From contig DBXI01000041.1 of the NCBI GenBank assembly GCA_002309255.1, forward strand, positions 24,395 to 46,115: 21,721 nt of DNA, given 5' to 3'. A program made the position numbers and the translations under genes. This document shows positions 14,407 to 21,721 of this stretch, one piece after another; within the stretch, counting starts at the first letter, position 1, and each line of letters starts with the position of its first letter. Source of the DNA: Bacteroidales bacterium UBA1216. GTDB lineage: Bacteria > Bacteroidota > Bacteroidia > Bacteroidales > Paludibacteraceae. The notes beneath the pieces are model-generated. The model saw only the letters and a program-made list of their open reading frames with translations. It did no database searches and was not told where the DNA came from.

Positions 14407-16014
14407 ATGCTTAAACATCTAACTATACATAATTATGCTTTGATCACCGATGTCGATCTGACGCTTGATGATGGCTTTACCGTGCTTACGGGCGAGACCG
14501 GTGCCGGCAAGAGTATCCTGCTCGGAGCGCTCGCTCTGGTCATGGGTGCCAAGTCCGACACACGCACCATCACCGAGGGCGAAGAACGCTGTATCATCGA
14601 GGCCACGTTTTTTGACAAGGGCGAGGAAATACTTATCCGAAGAGAGTTGAACCGTAACGGACGCTCCCGTTCGTTCGTTAACGACGAGGTGGTTAGTATG
14701 AACGAGCTGAAGGCGATGAGCGCACGATTGATCGATATTCACTCCCAGCATCAGAACCTTCTGCTGGCGGATAGCGGCTTCCAGATTGATGTAGTGGATG
14801 CCATCGCGCAGAACACCCAAGAGCGCACGAAATACAACGAAGCATACGAGCACTACCAGGCAGCAACAGTTGCGTTGGATGATCTGCAGCGGCAGGCTTC
14901 GCAGGCGCAACGCGATGCAGACTACATACAGTTCCAGCTCCGCCAACTCAGCGAAGCCGATCTGCATGAGGGCGAACAGGAGGAGCTGGAGCAAGAGGAA
15001 TATACTCTATCCCACGCCGAGCAGATCCGTGAGCAACTGTCGGAGGTCATCAATACTCTGGACGGGGAGAATCGGTCTGTACTGCAGACCCTGCGCGCCA
15101 TCAATATCAGCAACATCTCTGCCGAGCTGCACGAACGCCTGCACAGCTCCTACATCGAGCTGAAGGATATAGCTGAGGAAGCCGAGAGCATCCTGAATCA
15201 CACCTCATCCGACCCCGTACGGCTGGATATAGTGCAAGAGCGATTGATGCTCATCCAAACCCTGCTCCGTAAGTTCAACTGCCGCGACATAAACGGTCTG
15301 CTGGCCGAGCAAGCGCGGCTGGTGAAGCAATCGCAGCTGTTAGAGCACTTCGATGATGAGATAGAGCGCCTCACAGCCGAAAAGACAGCCGCCTTCCGGC
15401 AGATGGCCAAAGCAGCCGAACGGCTTACAGCCACGCGTCAGGCTGTGTGCCACCCCATAGCCGAACGACTGATTGCCGACCTCAGCCAATTGGGCATCCG
15501 GCATGCAAACATGCAGGTGGCTGTCACAGAGGCGGAGGAGTTTACGGCGACAGGTCATGACGTGGTGGACTTCCTGTTTGCTGCGAACCTCGGGCAGTCG
15601 TTGCAACGCGTTGCGGATGTTGCGTCAGGCGGTGAGGTGGCACGTATCATGCTGTCTATCAAGGCGCTGACGGCGGCTACATCAGCACTTCCCACGATCA
15701 TCTTCGATGAGATAGATACCGGCGTGAGCGGTAGTGTGGCTACCCGCATGGGCGACATCCTGCGCCGCATGGGCAGCAGCCGACAGGTGATCGCTATCAC
15801 TCACCTGCCGCAGATAGCCGCCTACGGCGAGAAGCACATCAAGGTCTATAAGCAGGATACAGCCACACGCACAGAGACGCATATCCGTCCGCTCAACCCC
15901 GACGAACGCGTCACAGAGATAGCCACGATGCTCAGCGGAAACACGCCCACCGAATCAGCTTTACTGAACGCCAAAGAACTGATTACAAGCGCCAAAAGAA
16001 TAAATAGTAAATGA
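14407..16014 (+). CDS. recN: DNA repair protein RecN
   Basis: RecN is an SMC-like ATPase that acts at DNA double-strand breaks. The 535-residue length is normal. It starts MLKHLTIHNYALITDVDL and has Walker A GETGAGKS at residues 29-36. A central coiled-coil region rich in Gln, Glu and Ala (about 150-350) separates it from the C-terminal signature SGGEVARIMLSIKAL and Walker B TIIFDEIDTGVSG. IDIHSQHQNLL near residues 112-122 is the typical RecN Q-loop region. The last codons and the TGA are part of a 15-bp direct repeat that carries the rarA start in its second copy. Confidence 0.97.
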   Translation: MLKHLTIHNYALITDVDLTLDDGFTVLTGETGAGKSILLGALALVMGAKSDTRTITEGEERCIIEATFFDKGEEILIRRELNRNGRSRSFVNDEVVSMNELKAMSARLIDIHSQHQNLLLADSGFQIDVVDAIAQNTQERTKYNEAYEHYQAATVALDDLQRQASQAQRDADYIQFQLRQLSEADLHEGEQEELEQEEYTLSHAEQIREQLSEVINTLDGENRSVLQTLRAINISNISAELHERLHSSYIELKDIAEEAESILNHTSSDPVRLDIVQERLMLIQTLLRKFNCRDINGLLAEQARLVKQSQLLEHFDDEIERLTAEKTAAFRQMAKAAERLTATRQAVCHPIAERLIADLSQLGIRHANMQVAVTEAEEFTATGHDVVDFLFAANLGQSLQRVADVASGGEVARIMLSIKALTAATSALPTIIFDEIDTGVSGSVATRMGDILRRMGSSRQVIAITHLPQIAAYGEKHIKVYKQDTATRTETHIRPLNPDERVTEIATMLSGNTPTESALLNAKELITSAKRINSK

Positions 16015-16027
16015 ATAAACGGTAAAT
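15998..16027 (+). repeat. 15-bp direct repeat across the recN stop and the rarA start
   Basis: GAATAAATAGTAAAT (15998-16012) is followed directly by GAATAAACGGTAAAT (16013-16027), 13 of 15 positions identical. The AAATGA after the first copy is the recN stop; the equivalent AAATGA after the second contains the rarA ATG. One repeat phase therefore places a stop and then a start. Confidence 0.9.
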
Positions 16028-17306
16028 GAGTCAGCCATTAGCAGAAAGGCTTAGGCCACGAACATTAGACGAGTATATCGGTCAGCAGCACCTTGTTGGT
16101 CAAGGCGCTGTGCTCCGTCAGATGATTGAGAGCGGCAACTTGTCATCGTTCGTCCTGTGGGGTCCACCGGGCGTAGGCAAGACCACGCTGGCACGCATCA
16201 TCGCCCACCAGTTGGAGCGACCGTTCTACACGCTGTCGGCGGTCACATCGGGCGTCAAGGAGGTGCGCGAAGTGATCGACAAGGCGCGACAGATCCGCCG
16301 CACGCAGCAGGGGCTGTTTGCCGGACAAACAGACCAGCGCTCACCTATCCTATTCATCGACGAGATTCACCGGTTCAGCAAGTCGCAGCAGGACAGCCTG
16401 CTCGGCGCGGTGGAGGAAGGCTTGGTCACGCTCATCGGCGCCACAACGGAGAACCCGAGCTTTGAGGTCATAACGCCCCTGCTCAGCCGATGTCAGGTCT
16501 ATGTACTCAAGCCCTTGGGCAAGGATGATCTGCTGACACTGCTTAACCGCGCACTCACACAGGACGAGTTCATCCACGAGCAGCATATCGAAGTCAAAGA
16601 GACGGAGAGTATCCTTCGTTACGCAGGCGGCGACGCGCGCAAGATGCTGAACATCATCGAGCTCGTCAGCAACTCCGGCACAATGGTCATTGACAACACG
16701 ACCATCACCCAACTGCTACAGCAGAACCCCGTAGCCTACGACAAGGACGGCGAACTGCACTACGACATCATATCCGCCTTCATCAAATCCATCCGCGGAA
16801 GCGACCCCGACGGCGCTATCTACTGGCTGGCGAGGATGATAGCCGGAGGCGAAGACCCGAAGTTCATTGCGCGACGGCTAGTGATTTCCGCGAGCGAGGA
16901 TATAGGTCTCGCCAACCCCAACGCCATGCTCGTGGCTAACGCCTGCTTTGACACTCTGACCAAGATCGGCTGGCCGGAGGGACGCATCCCCTTGGCAGAG
17001 GCGACGATCTACCTCGCCACCTCACAGAAGTCCAACTCTGCCTATCTGGCGATAGACGAAGCCTTGGCGGAAGTGCAGCAGAGCGGTAATCTGCCTGTTC
17101 CCCTACACCTACGCAACGCACCCACCCAACTGATGGAGGAGCTCGGCTACAGCGAGGGATACAAGTACGCACACGATTTCCCGAATCATTTCGTCAAGCA
17201 GCAGTTCATGCCCGATGCGCTGCAAGGAAGGAAATTCTGGCACGCCCAAGGAAGCCCGGCAGAACAAAAGATGGCAGAGTGGATGAAGCACCTGTGGGAA
17301 AGTTAG
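16026..17306 (+). CDS. rarA: Replication-associated recombination protein RarA (MgsA)
   Basis: RarA is a clamp-loader-like AAA+ ATPase acting at stalled forks. The 426-residue protein begins PLAERLRPRTLDEYIGQQHLVG. It has Walker A GPPGVGKTT at residues 46-54, Walker B DEIHRF at 112-117, and the GATTENPSFEV sensor region followed by PLLSRCQVYVL. The C-terminal tetramerisation part includes YLALATSQKSN-like and HLRNAP segments, matching the RarA/WRNIP1 family. The ATG at 16026 is used; recN ends 11 bp upstream. The TAG stop (17304-17306) is the TAG of a TTAGACCGCT motif. Confidence 0.97.
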   Translation: MSQPLAERLRPRTLDEYIGQQHLVGQGAVLRQMIESGNLSSFVLWGPPGVGKTTLARIIAHQLERPFYTLSAVTSGVKEVREVIDKARQIRRTQQGLFAGQTDQRSPILFIDEIHRFSKSQQDSLLGAVEEGLVTLIGATTENPSFEVITPLLSRCQVYVLKPLGKDDLLTLLNRALTQDEFIHEQHIEVKETESILRYAGGDARKMLNIIELVSNSGTMVIDNTTITQLLQQNPVAYDKDGELHYDIISAFIKSIRGSDPDGAIYWLARMIAGGEDPKFIARRLVISASEDIGLANPNAMLVANACFDTLTKIGWPEGRIPLAEATIYLATSQKSNSAYLAIDEALAEVQQSGNLPVPLHLRNAPTQLMEELGYSEGYKYAHDFPNHFVKQQFMPDALQGRKFWHAQGSPAEQKMAEWMKHLWES

Positions 17307-17407
17307 ACCGCTACAAGGCACCCCACGCGAACATAGTTCTTTGGGGACCCCGCTACGCTGAAAGAACAAAGACCGCAGCCAATCTTGGCTGCTGAAAGAG
17401 CAAAGAC
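17304..17407 (+). repeat. CCGCT-rich dispersed element with two inverted repeats in the rarA / hemW spacer
   Basis: The spacer begins with TTAGACCGCT (the rarA stop is its TAG). Two related units follow, sharing GCTGAAAGA(A/G)CAAAGAC (17358-17373 and 17391-17407); the second ends directly at the hemW ATG. GTTCTTT (17336-17342) pairs with AAAGAAC (17361-17367). GCAGCCAA (17375-17382) and TTGGCTGC (17385-17392) form a near loop-less perfect hairpin ending 15 bases before the start codon. Confidence 0.8.
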
Positions 17408-18493
17408 ATGGCAGGCATATACGTACATATTCCGTTTTGTTACTCGCGATGCTCGTACTGCGGGTTCTTCTCCACTACCGAGTTGTCGCAGCGGAGCATA
17501 TATGTGGATGCGTTGCTGAAAGAGTATCAACTACGAGCGGATTACCTGCCGCAAGGCGAACCGGTACGCACCATCTATATCGGCGGCGGCACGCCCTCGC
17601 AGCTGGCCAACAAGGACTTGGAGCGGTTGTTGCGCGCCCTGCCTGTAGCGGAAGCGGAGGAGGTGACGATTGAAGCCAACCCATCCGATATGACCGAGGC
17701 CAAACTCCGAGCCTGGCGTGAGATGGGCATCAACCGGCTGAGCATAGGCGTGCAGTCGTTTGACGAGGGGATGTTGGCGTTCCTCAACCGCCGCCACGGC
17801 AGCAAGCAGGCAAAGAAAGTGATCCGCCTTGCCCAAGACATCGGATACACCAACATAAGCATCGATCTGATGTACGCCATGCCCTATCAGACGATGGAAC
17901 GGTGGCAGGCGGATATCGAAACAGCACTGAGCTTCGGCGTGCAGCATATATCCTCGTACTGCCTGAGTTATGAGCAAGGCACACCGCTCTGGCGGCTGCG
18001 GGAGAAAGGTGGATTGCGCGAAACGGACGATGAACTCGCCAACGAGATGTACGCCTATCTGTGCCAACGGCTGAATGAGGCAGGCTACAAGCACTACGAG
18101 GTCAGCAATTTCGCCCTGCCGGGCTATAACAGCCGGCACAACAGCAGTTATTGGAACGACACGCCCTACATCGGACTCGGCGCAGGAGCACACTCCTACA
18201 ACGGCCGGTCACGGCAGTGGAACGTTGACAATCTTCACAAGTACCTGCGCGAGATCATGAACGGCAAAGTGCCCTTCAAGCGTGAGCGGCTGACCGACAC
18301 TCAACGGTACAATGAGCACGTTATGTTGGGATTGCGCACCTCTAAAGGCATCGAGGCGACCGACGAGCTGCTGAAGAAAGCGCAACCGTACATTGCTACA
18401 GGCAAGTTGAGCCATACAGAAGGACAACTGATTGCCACACTGGATGGCATCAATATACTGAATACAATCATCACTGACCTCATGCGAGAATAA
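17408..18493 (+). CDS. hemW: Radical SAM heme chaperone HemW
   Basis: The 361-residue protein opens with IYVHIPFCYSRCSYCGFFS; Cys11, Cys15 and Cys18 would hold the 4Fe-4S cluster of the radical SAM fold. The SAM motif GGGTPS is at about residues 59-64, and EANPSD and the RLSIGVQSF segment match the HemW/HemN-like family. The short N-terminus without the extra cysteine pattern of HemN, plus the HemW-type C-terminal HTH region, favours HemW, a heme-binding chaperone in the cytoplasm or at the inner membrane, over coproporphyrinogen oxidase. Older annotations often call it HemN. The ATG follows a hairpin-bearing repeat by no gap, so translation could be affected by that structure. Confidence 0.93.
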   Translation: MAGIYVHIPFCYSRCSYCGFFSTTELSQRSIYVDALLKEYQLRADYLPQGEPVRTIYIGGGTPSQLANKDLERLLRALPVAEAEEVTIEANPSDMTEAKLRAWREMGINRLSIGVQSFDEGMLAFLNRRHGSKQAKKVIRLAQDIGYTNISIDLMYAMPYQTMERWQADIETALSFGVQHISSYCLSYEQGTPLWRLREKGGLRETDDELANEMYAYLCQRLNEAGYKHYEVSNFALPGYNSRHNSSYWNDTPYIGLGAGAHSYNGRSRQWNVDNLHKYLREIMNGKVPFKRERLTDTQRYNEHVMLGLRTSKGIEATDELLKKAQPYIATGKLSHTEGQLIATLDGINILNTIITDLMRE

Positions 18494-18497
18494 GTGT

Positions 18498-18529
18498 CGT
18501 CATCACGTCATCTCGTCATCACGTCATCA
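18498..18529 (+). repeat. 8-bp tandem array in the hemW / PBP spacer
   Basis: CGTCATCA, CGTCATCT, CGTCATCA and CGTCATCA run in tandem, starting four bases after the hemW TAA. An A/C-rich stretch of 20 bases without a Shine-Dalgarno sequence then leads to the ATG at 18550. Confidence 0.93.
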
Positions 18530-18549
18530 CGCAACAACACAACGAAACA

Positions 18550-20808
18550 ATGAATAAACGACTGAAATTCCTACTTTGGTTCTGGGGCTTGTTCGCAGCA
18601 GGCGTGCTGGCCTTGTATCTGATCTTTGTATCCATCGTCCGCGGCTGGGTGGGCTATCTGCCGCCGCTCGACGAGCTGCAGAACCCGAAGAACACCTACG
18701 CCTCGGAGATCTTCACCGAGGATATGACCAGCATGGGGCGTTATTATATCAAGGAGAACCGCGTCGGCGTCAAATATACCGATCTGAGTCCGTACATCAT
18801 CGATGCACTTGTCTCTACCGAGGATGCACGGTTCTACGAACATACAGGCGTGGATTTCAAGGCTCTCTTCCGCGCCGTACTCAAGCTCGGTCGAGCAGGT
18901 GGCGGCTCTACGCTCACCCAGCAACTCGCCAAACAGATATGGTCGCCGCGCGCGAACAATATATTCGAGCGAGCCCTTCAGAAACCCATTGAATGGGTCA
19001 TTTCCACTCAGCTCGAGCGCCTATACTCCAAGGACGAGATTCTGCTCATGTACCTCAACCAGTTCGACTTTCTCTACAACGCCGTAGGTATTCAGTCTGC
19101 CTCGTACGTGTACTTCTACACCACTCCCTCCGACCTGAAGATTGAGCAGGCAGCAATGCTCGTTGGCATGCTTAAGAACCCCTCGCTCTATAACCCCATC
19201 CGTCACCCGCAGCGCGCACTTAACCGTCGCAACACTGTGCTCTCGCAAATGGTTAAGTACGAGAAGATCAGCCAGCAGGACTATGACTCACTATCCGTGA
19301 TGCCGGTGGAGGTCAAGTACCACTCCGTCGATCATAAGCAGGGCTTGGCGCCGTACTTCCGAGAGTTCCTACGACTCACCCTCACCGCCAAGGAGCCCAA
19401 AGCAAGCAACTACTCGGAGTGGAACCAGTTGCAGTACGAGATCGACCACCGCGAGTGGGAGACAAACCCCTTGTACGGCTTCTGCCAGAAGAACACCAAA
19501 CCCGACGGCACACACTACGACCTCTACCAGGACGGATTGCGGATCTACACCACCATCGATTCGCGTATGCAGAAGTACGCCGAACAGGCCGTGAGCGAGC
19601 ACATGCAGGACATGCAGAAGCGGTTCTTCAATGAGAAGAAAGGCAAATCGTACGCCCCCTTCTCACGCGACTTGAGCAAGGAGGAGATCGATGGCATCTT
19701 GTCGCGCTCCATGCGTCAAACCGACCGCTACCGTGCACTCAAACGACAGAACTGGAGCGAACAAGCCATCCGCGACAACTTCAACACACCCATCGAGATG
19801 GAAGTGTTCAGCTATGAAGGACAGATCGATACCGTCATGTCACCCATGGATTCCTTGCGATGGATCAAGCACTTCCTGCGCTGCGGATTCATGTCCATGG
19901 ATCCACACACAGGCCACGTCAAAGCATACGTCGGCGGACCGGATTTCAAGCAATTTCAGTACGACATGGTCACCCTCGGCCGACGGCAGGTTGGTTCAAC
20001 AGTCAAACCATACCTCTACACCCTGGCGATGGACGAAGGGATGTGGCCGTGCGACAAGACCGTCAACGACTCTGTCACGCTCATCGATGGCAACGGCGTA
20101 GCATGGACGCCACGCGACGATCATGTCAAGAACCAGGGCGATACGGTCACCTTGAGCTGGGGACTGCAACAGTCATCCAACTGGATCTCCGCCTACCTCA
20201 TGTCGCTCTATACGCCTAATCAGCTCGTCCGTCTCATGCGCTCGTTCGGCATACAAGGGCAGCTTGACCCGGTGGTATCCATCTGCCTTGGACCGTGTGA
20301 GGTCAGCGTCAAGGAGATGGTGGATGCTTACACAACCTACCCCAACCATGGCATTCGTATCGACCCGCTATACGTCACACGCATCGAGGACAAGCAGGGC
20401 AACGTCATTGCCACCTTCCATCCGCAGCAGCGGGAGATCATCTCAGAGCTCACGTCATACAAAATGATCTACATGCTCCGCAACGTGATGGATCATGGTA
20501 CCGGCGTGCGCGCAAGATTCAAGTATGGGCTGAAGATGCCCGCAGGAGGCAAGACCGGAACCACGCAGAACAACTCCGACGGATGGTTCGTGGGCTTCAC
20601 GCCTTCGCTGGTCAGCGGATGCTGGGTTGGTGGCGAGGATCGCGCCATCCACTTCGACCGCATGTCCGACGGTCAGGGGGCATCCATGGCACTACCGATC
20701 TGGGCTATATATATGCAGAAGGTGCTCGCCGACGAATCACTGCCATACTCTCCCGACGAGCAGTTCGACGTTCCCGACACATTCGACCCGGAAGCCGGAT
20801 GCAGATAA
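18550..20808 (+). CDS. Class A penicillin-binding protein (PBP1A type)
   Basis: This bifunctional enzyme polymerises and cross-links peptidoglycan in the periplasm. The 752-residue protein has one N-terminal membrane anchor (about residues 8-29). The GT51 glycosyltransferase domain follows with EDARFYEHTGVD (catalytic Glu91) and GGSTLTQQLAKQ (118-129). The transpeptidase has SxxK at Ser483-Thr-Val-Lys486, SxN at Ser542-Ser-Asn544 and KTGT at 668-671. All catalytic motifs are intact. An insertion rich in charged residues (about 330-440) lies between the two catalytic domains, as often seen in Bacteroidota PBP1A. It is last in the plus-strand run and is followed by a strong terminator 69 bp after its stop. 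Confidence 0.96.
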   Translation: MNKRLKFLLWFWGLFAAGVLALYLIFVSIVRGWVGYLPPLDELQNPKNTYASEIFTEDMTSMGRYYIKENRVGVKYTDLSPYIIDALVSTEDARFYEHTGVDFKALFRAVLKLGRAGGGSTLTQQLAKQIWSPRANNIFERALQKPIEWVISTQLERLYSKDEILLMYLNQFDFLYNAVGIQSASYVYFYTTPSDLKIEQAAMLVGMLKNPSLYNPIRHPQRALNRRNTVLSQMVKYEKISQQDYDSLSVMPVEVKYHSVDHKQGLAPYFREFLRLTLTAKEPKASNYSEWNQLQYEIDHREWETNPLYGFCQKNTKPDGTHYDLYQDGLRIYTTIDSRMQKYAEQAVSEHMQDMQKRFFNEKKGKSYAPFSRDLSKEEIDGILSRSMRQTDRYRALKRQNWSEQAIRDNFNTPIEMEVFSYEGQIDTVMSPMDSLRWIKHFLRCGFMSMDPHTGHVKAYVGGPDFKQFQYDMVTLGRRQVGSTVKPYLYTLAMDEGMWPCDKTVNDSVTLIDGNGVAWTPRDDHVKNQGDTVTLSWGLQQSSNWISAYLMSLYTPNQLVRLMRSFGIQGQLDPVVSICLGPCEVSVKEMVDAYTTYPNHGIRIDPLYVTRIEDKQGNVIATFHPQQREIISELTSYKMIYMLRNVMDHGTGVRARFKYGLKMPAGGKTGTTQNNSDGWFVGFTPSLVSGCWVGGEDRAIHFDRMSDGQGASMALPIWAIYMQKVLADESLPYSPDEQFDVPDTFDPEAGCR

Positions 20809-20876
20809 CATTACAAGACGAATTTATACCTATTCGATGACGATTGTAACATCGAATGAGGATATTTTCGAAAGAT

Positions 20877-20903
20877 AAAGTGTCCAAAAGGGCACTTTTT
20901 TTT
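20877..20903 (+). terminator. Rho-independent terminator after the PBP gene
   Basis: AAAGTGTCC (20877-20885) pairs with GGGCACTTT (20890-20898), a 9-bp stem with one G-U pair and an AAAA loop, followed by a T-tract to 20903. It ends the long plus-strand run and insulates recQ. Confidence 0.9.
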
Positions 20904-20952
20904 GTATATTGACACGGCAAGTGCATTTTCTTTATATTTTTTTGCAAAAAAA

Positions 20953-20984
20953 TTTGCATATATCAAATTGTTTTTGTATATTTG
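20953..20984 (+). promoter_or_regulatory. Bacteroidota-type promoter for recQ
   Basis: TTTG (20953-20956), exactly 20 bp, then TATATTTG (20977-20984). Transcription should start near 20988, only about 6 nt before the first ATG at 20994 and about 18 nt before the second in-frame ATG at 21006. Confidence 0.85.
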
Positions 20985-20993
20985 CATTCGCAA

Positions 20994-21721
20994 ATGAAAA
21001 AAGACATGACAAGACACGAACAACTGATCGCTGCCCTGCAGCATAATTTCGGTTTTGATAACTTCAAAGGCAATCAGGAAGCTATCATCAACAACGTGAT
21101 GGACGGCAAGAACACCTTCGTACTGATGCCTACCGGTAGCGGCAAGAGCCTGTGCTACCAACTGCCCGCATTGATGATGGAGGGGGTGGCGATCATCATC
21201 TCGCCGCTCATCGCCCTGATGAAGAACCAGGTCGATGCCATCCGGGGGTTCGTGGAATCCGGCGACGGCATCGCCCATTTCCTCAACTCCTCCCTCAGCC
21301 GCACGCAGGTCGCCGAAGTCCGGGAGGACCTCCTGAGCGGGGTCACCAAACTCCTCTACGTAGCCCCGGAGTCCCTGACCAAGGAAGAGAACATCGCCCT
21401 GCTGAAAGAGATCCACATCTCCTTCTACGCCGTGGACGAGGCGCATTGCATCTCCGAGTGGGGCCACGACTTCCGGCCGGAGTACCGGAAGATCCGCTCC
21501 ATCATCGAGGACATCCAGCCCGCGCCGGTCATCGCCCTCACCGCGACGGCCACGCCCAAGGTCCAGAGCGACATCCTCAAGAATCTCCGCATCACCGACG
21601 CCACCGTCTTCAAGTCCTCCTTCAACCGGCCGAATCTCTATTACGAAGTCCGCGACAAAGTGGACACCGAGAAGGACATCATCCGCTTCATCCGGCAGAA
21701 CCCCGGCAAGTCCGGCATCAT
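20994..21721 (+). CDS. recQ: ATP-dependent DNA helicase RecQ, N-terminal part, cut by the window edge
   Basis: The open frame of about 242 codons encodes the RecQ helicase core, a 3'-5' helicase in recombination and fork repair. Motif 0 is FGFDNFKGNQEAII (19-32), Walker A PTGSGKS is at 46-52, DEAH at 148-151 with CISEWGHDFRPEY after it, and TATATP at 183-188. It matches Bacteroidota RecQ throughout, with no frame break. Codon use is not uniform: up to about residue 62 it resembles the neighbours, and beyond that GC-ending codons dominate (by hand about 14 of 180 codons end in A or T, against about 21 of 62 before). The start could be ATG 20994 or 21006; the first would be nearly leaderless. 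Confidence 0.95.
   Translation, partial: MKKDMTRHEQLIAALQHNFGFDNFKGNQEAIINNVMDGKNTFVLMPTGSGKSLCYQLPALMMEGVAIIISPLIALMKNQVDAIRGFVESGDGIAHFLNSSLSRTQVAEVREDLLSGVTKLLYVAPESLTKEENIALLKEIHISFYAVDEAHCISEWGHDFRPEYRKIRSIIEDIQPAPVIALTATATPKVQSDILKNLRITDATVFKSSFNRPNLYYEVRDKVDTEKDIIRFIRQNPGKSGI

Noticed and set aside
20811..21467. 218-residue minus-strand ORF opposite recQ, His- and Asp-rich
   Set aside because: It is produced by the high GC3 of the recQ part and runs through the terminator and promoter region; the plus strand holds all RecQ motifs.

Overview
The window looks like chromosomal DNA of a Bacteroidales bacterium (phylum Bacteroidota). Four promoters match the Bacteroidota form TTTG-N20-TAnnTTTG, and start codons lack strong Shine-Dalgarno sequences. 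The gene set is also typical: DUF4831, DUF4835/PorD, a GldA-type ATPase, a type II glutaminyl cyclase lipoprotein and a GT35 glucan phosphorylase with an N-terminal DUF3417-like part. It is ordinary housekeeping DNA. I see no phage, IS, CRISPR, tRNA or rRNA. The species cannot be named from the sequence alone.

Layout: (a) 1-3973, minus strand: prs, glutaminyl cyclase, sufC, a short sufD and the start of a phosphohexomutase form one tight run behind a promoter at 4000-4031. (b) 4075-9337, minus strand: glgP, a GldA-like ABC ATPase, ruvB and gluQ, behind a promoter at 9381-9412. (c) 9338-9766: a divergent AT-rich control region with two promoters and a degenerate 11-bp-period repeat. (d) 9767-20808, plus strand: a regulator joining an ScdA_N-like part, a hemerythrin-like part and a LuxR-type HTH, then tilS, aroE, a DUF4831 gene, porD, recN, rarA, hemW and a class A PBP, closed by a strong terminator at 20877-20903. 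(e) 20953-21721: a promoter almost touching recQ, which runs off the window.

Together the genes cover nucleotide and PRPP supply, Fe-S assembly (SufCD), tRNA modification (GluQ, TilS), glycogen breakdown, recombination and repair (RuvB, RecN, RarA, RecQ), the envelope (PBP1A, PorD, glutaminyl cyclase), heme handling (HemW) and an iron/NO/O2-type sensor regulator.

The most unusual feature is that most gene-to-gene spacers are short tandem-repeat arrays (7-, 8-, 9-, 15-, 23-bp units or a degenerate CCGCT-rich element). These arrays repeatedly supply the stop codon of the upstream gene and end at or next to the start codon of the next gene. Similar repeats also sit in frame inside two genes (glutaminyl cyclase and the GldA-like ATPase). 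Other points of interest are a SufD without its N-terminal domain, a TilS ending early inside a repeat, and a sharp change in codon use inside recQ that suggests a recombination or assembly junction.
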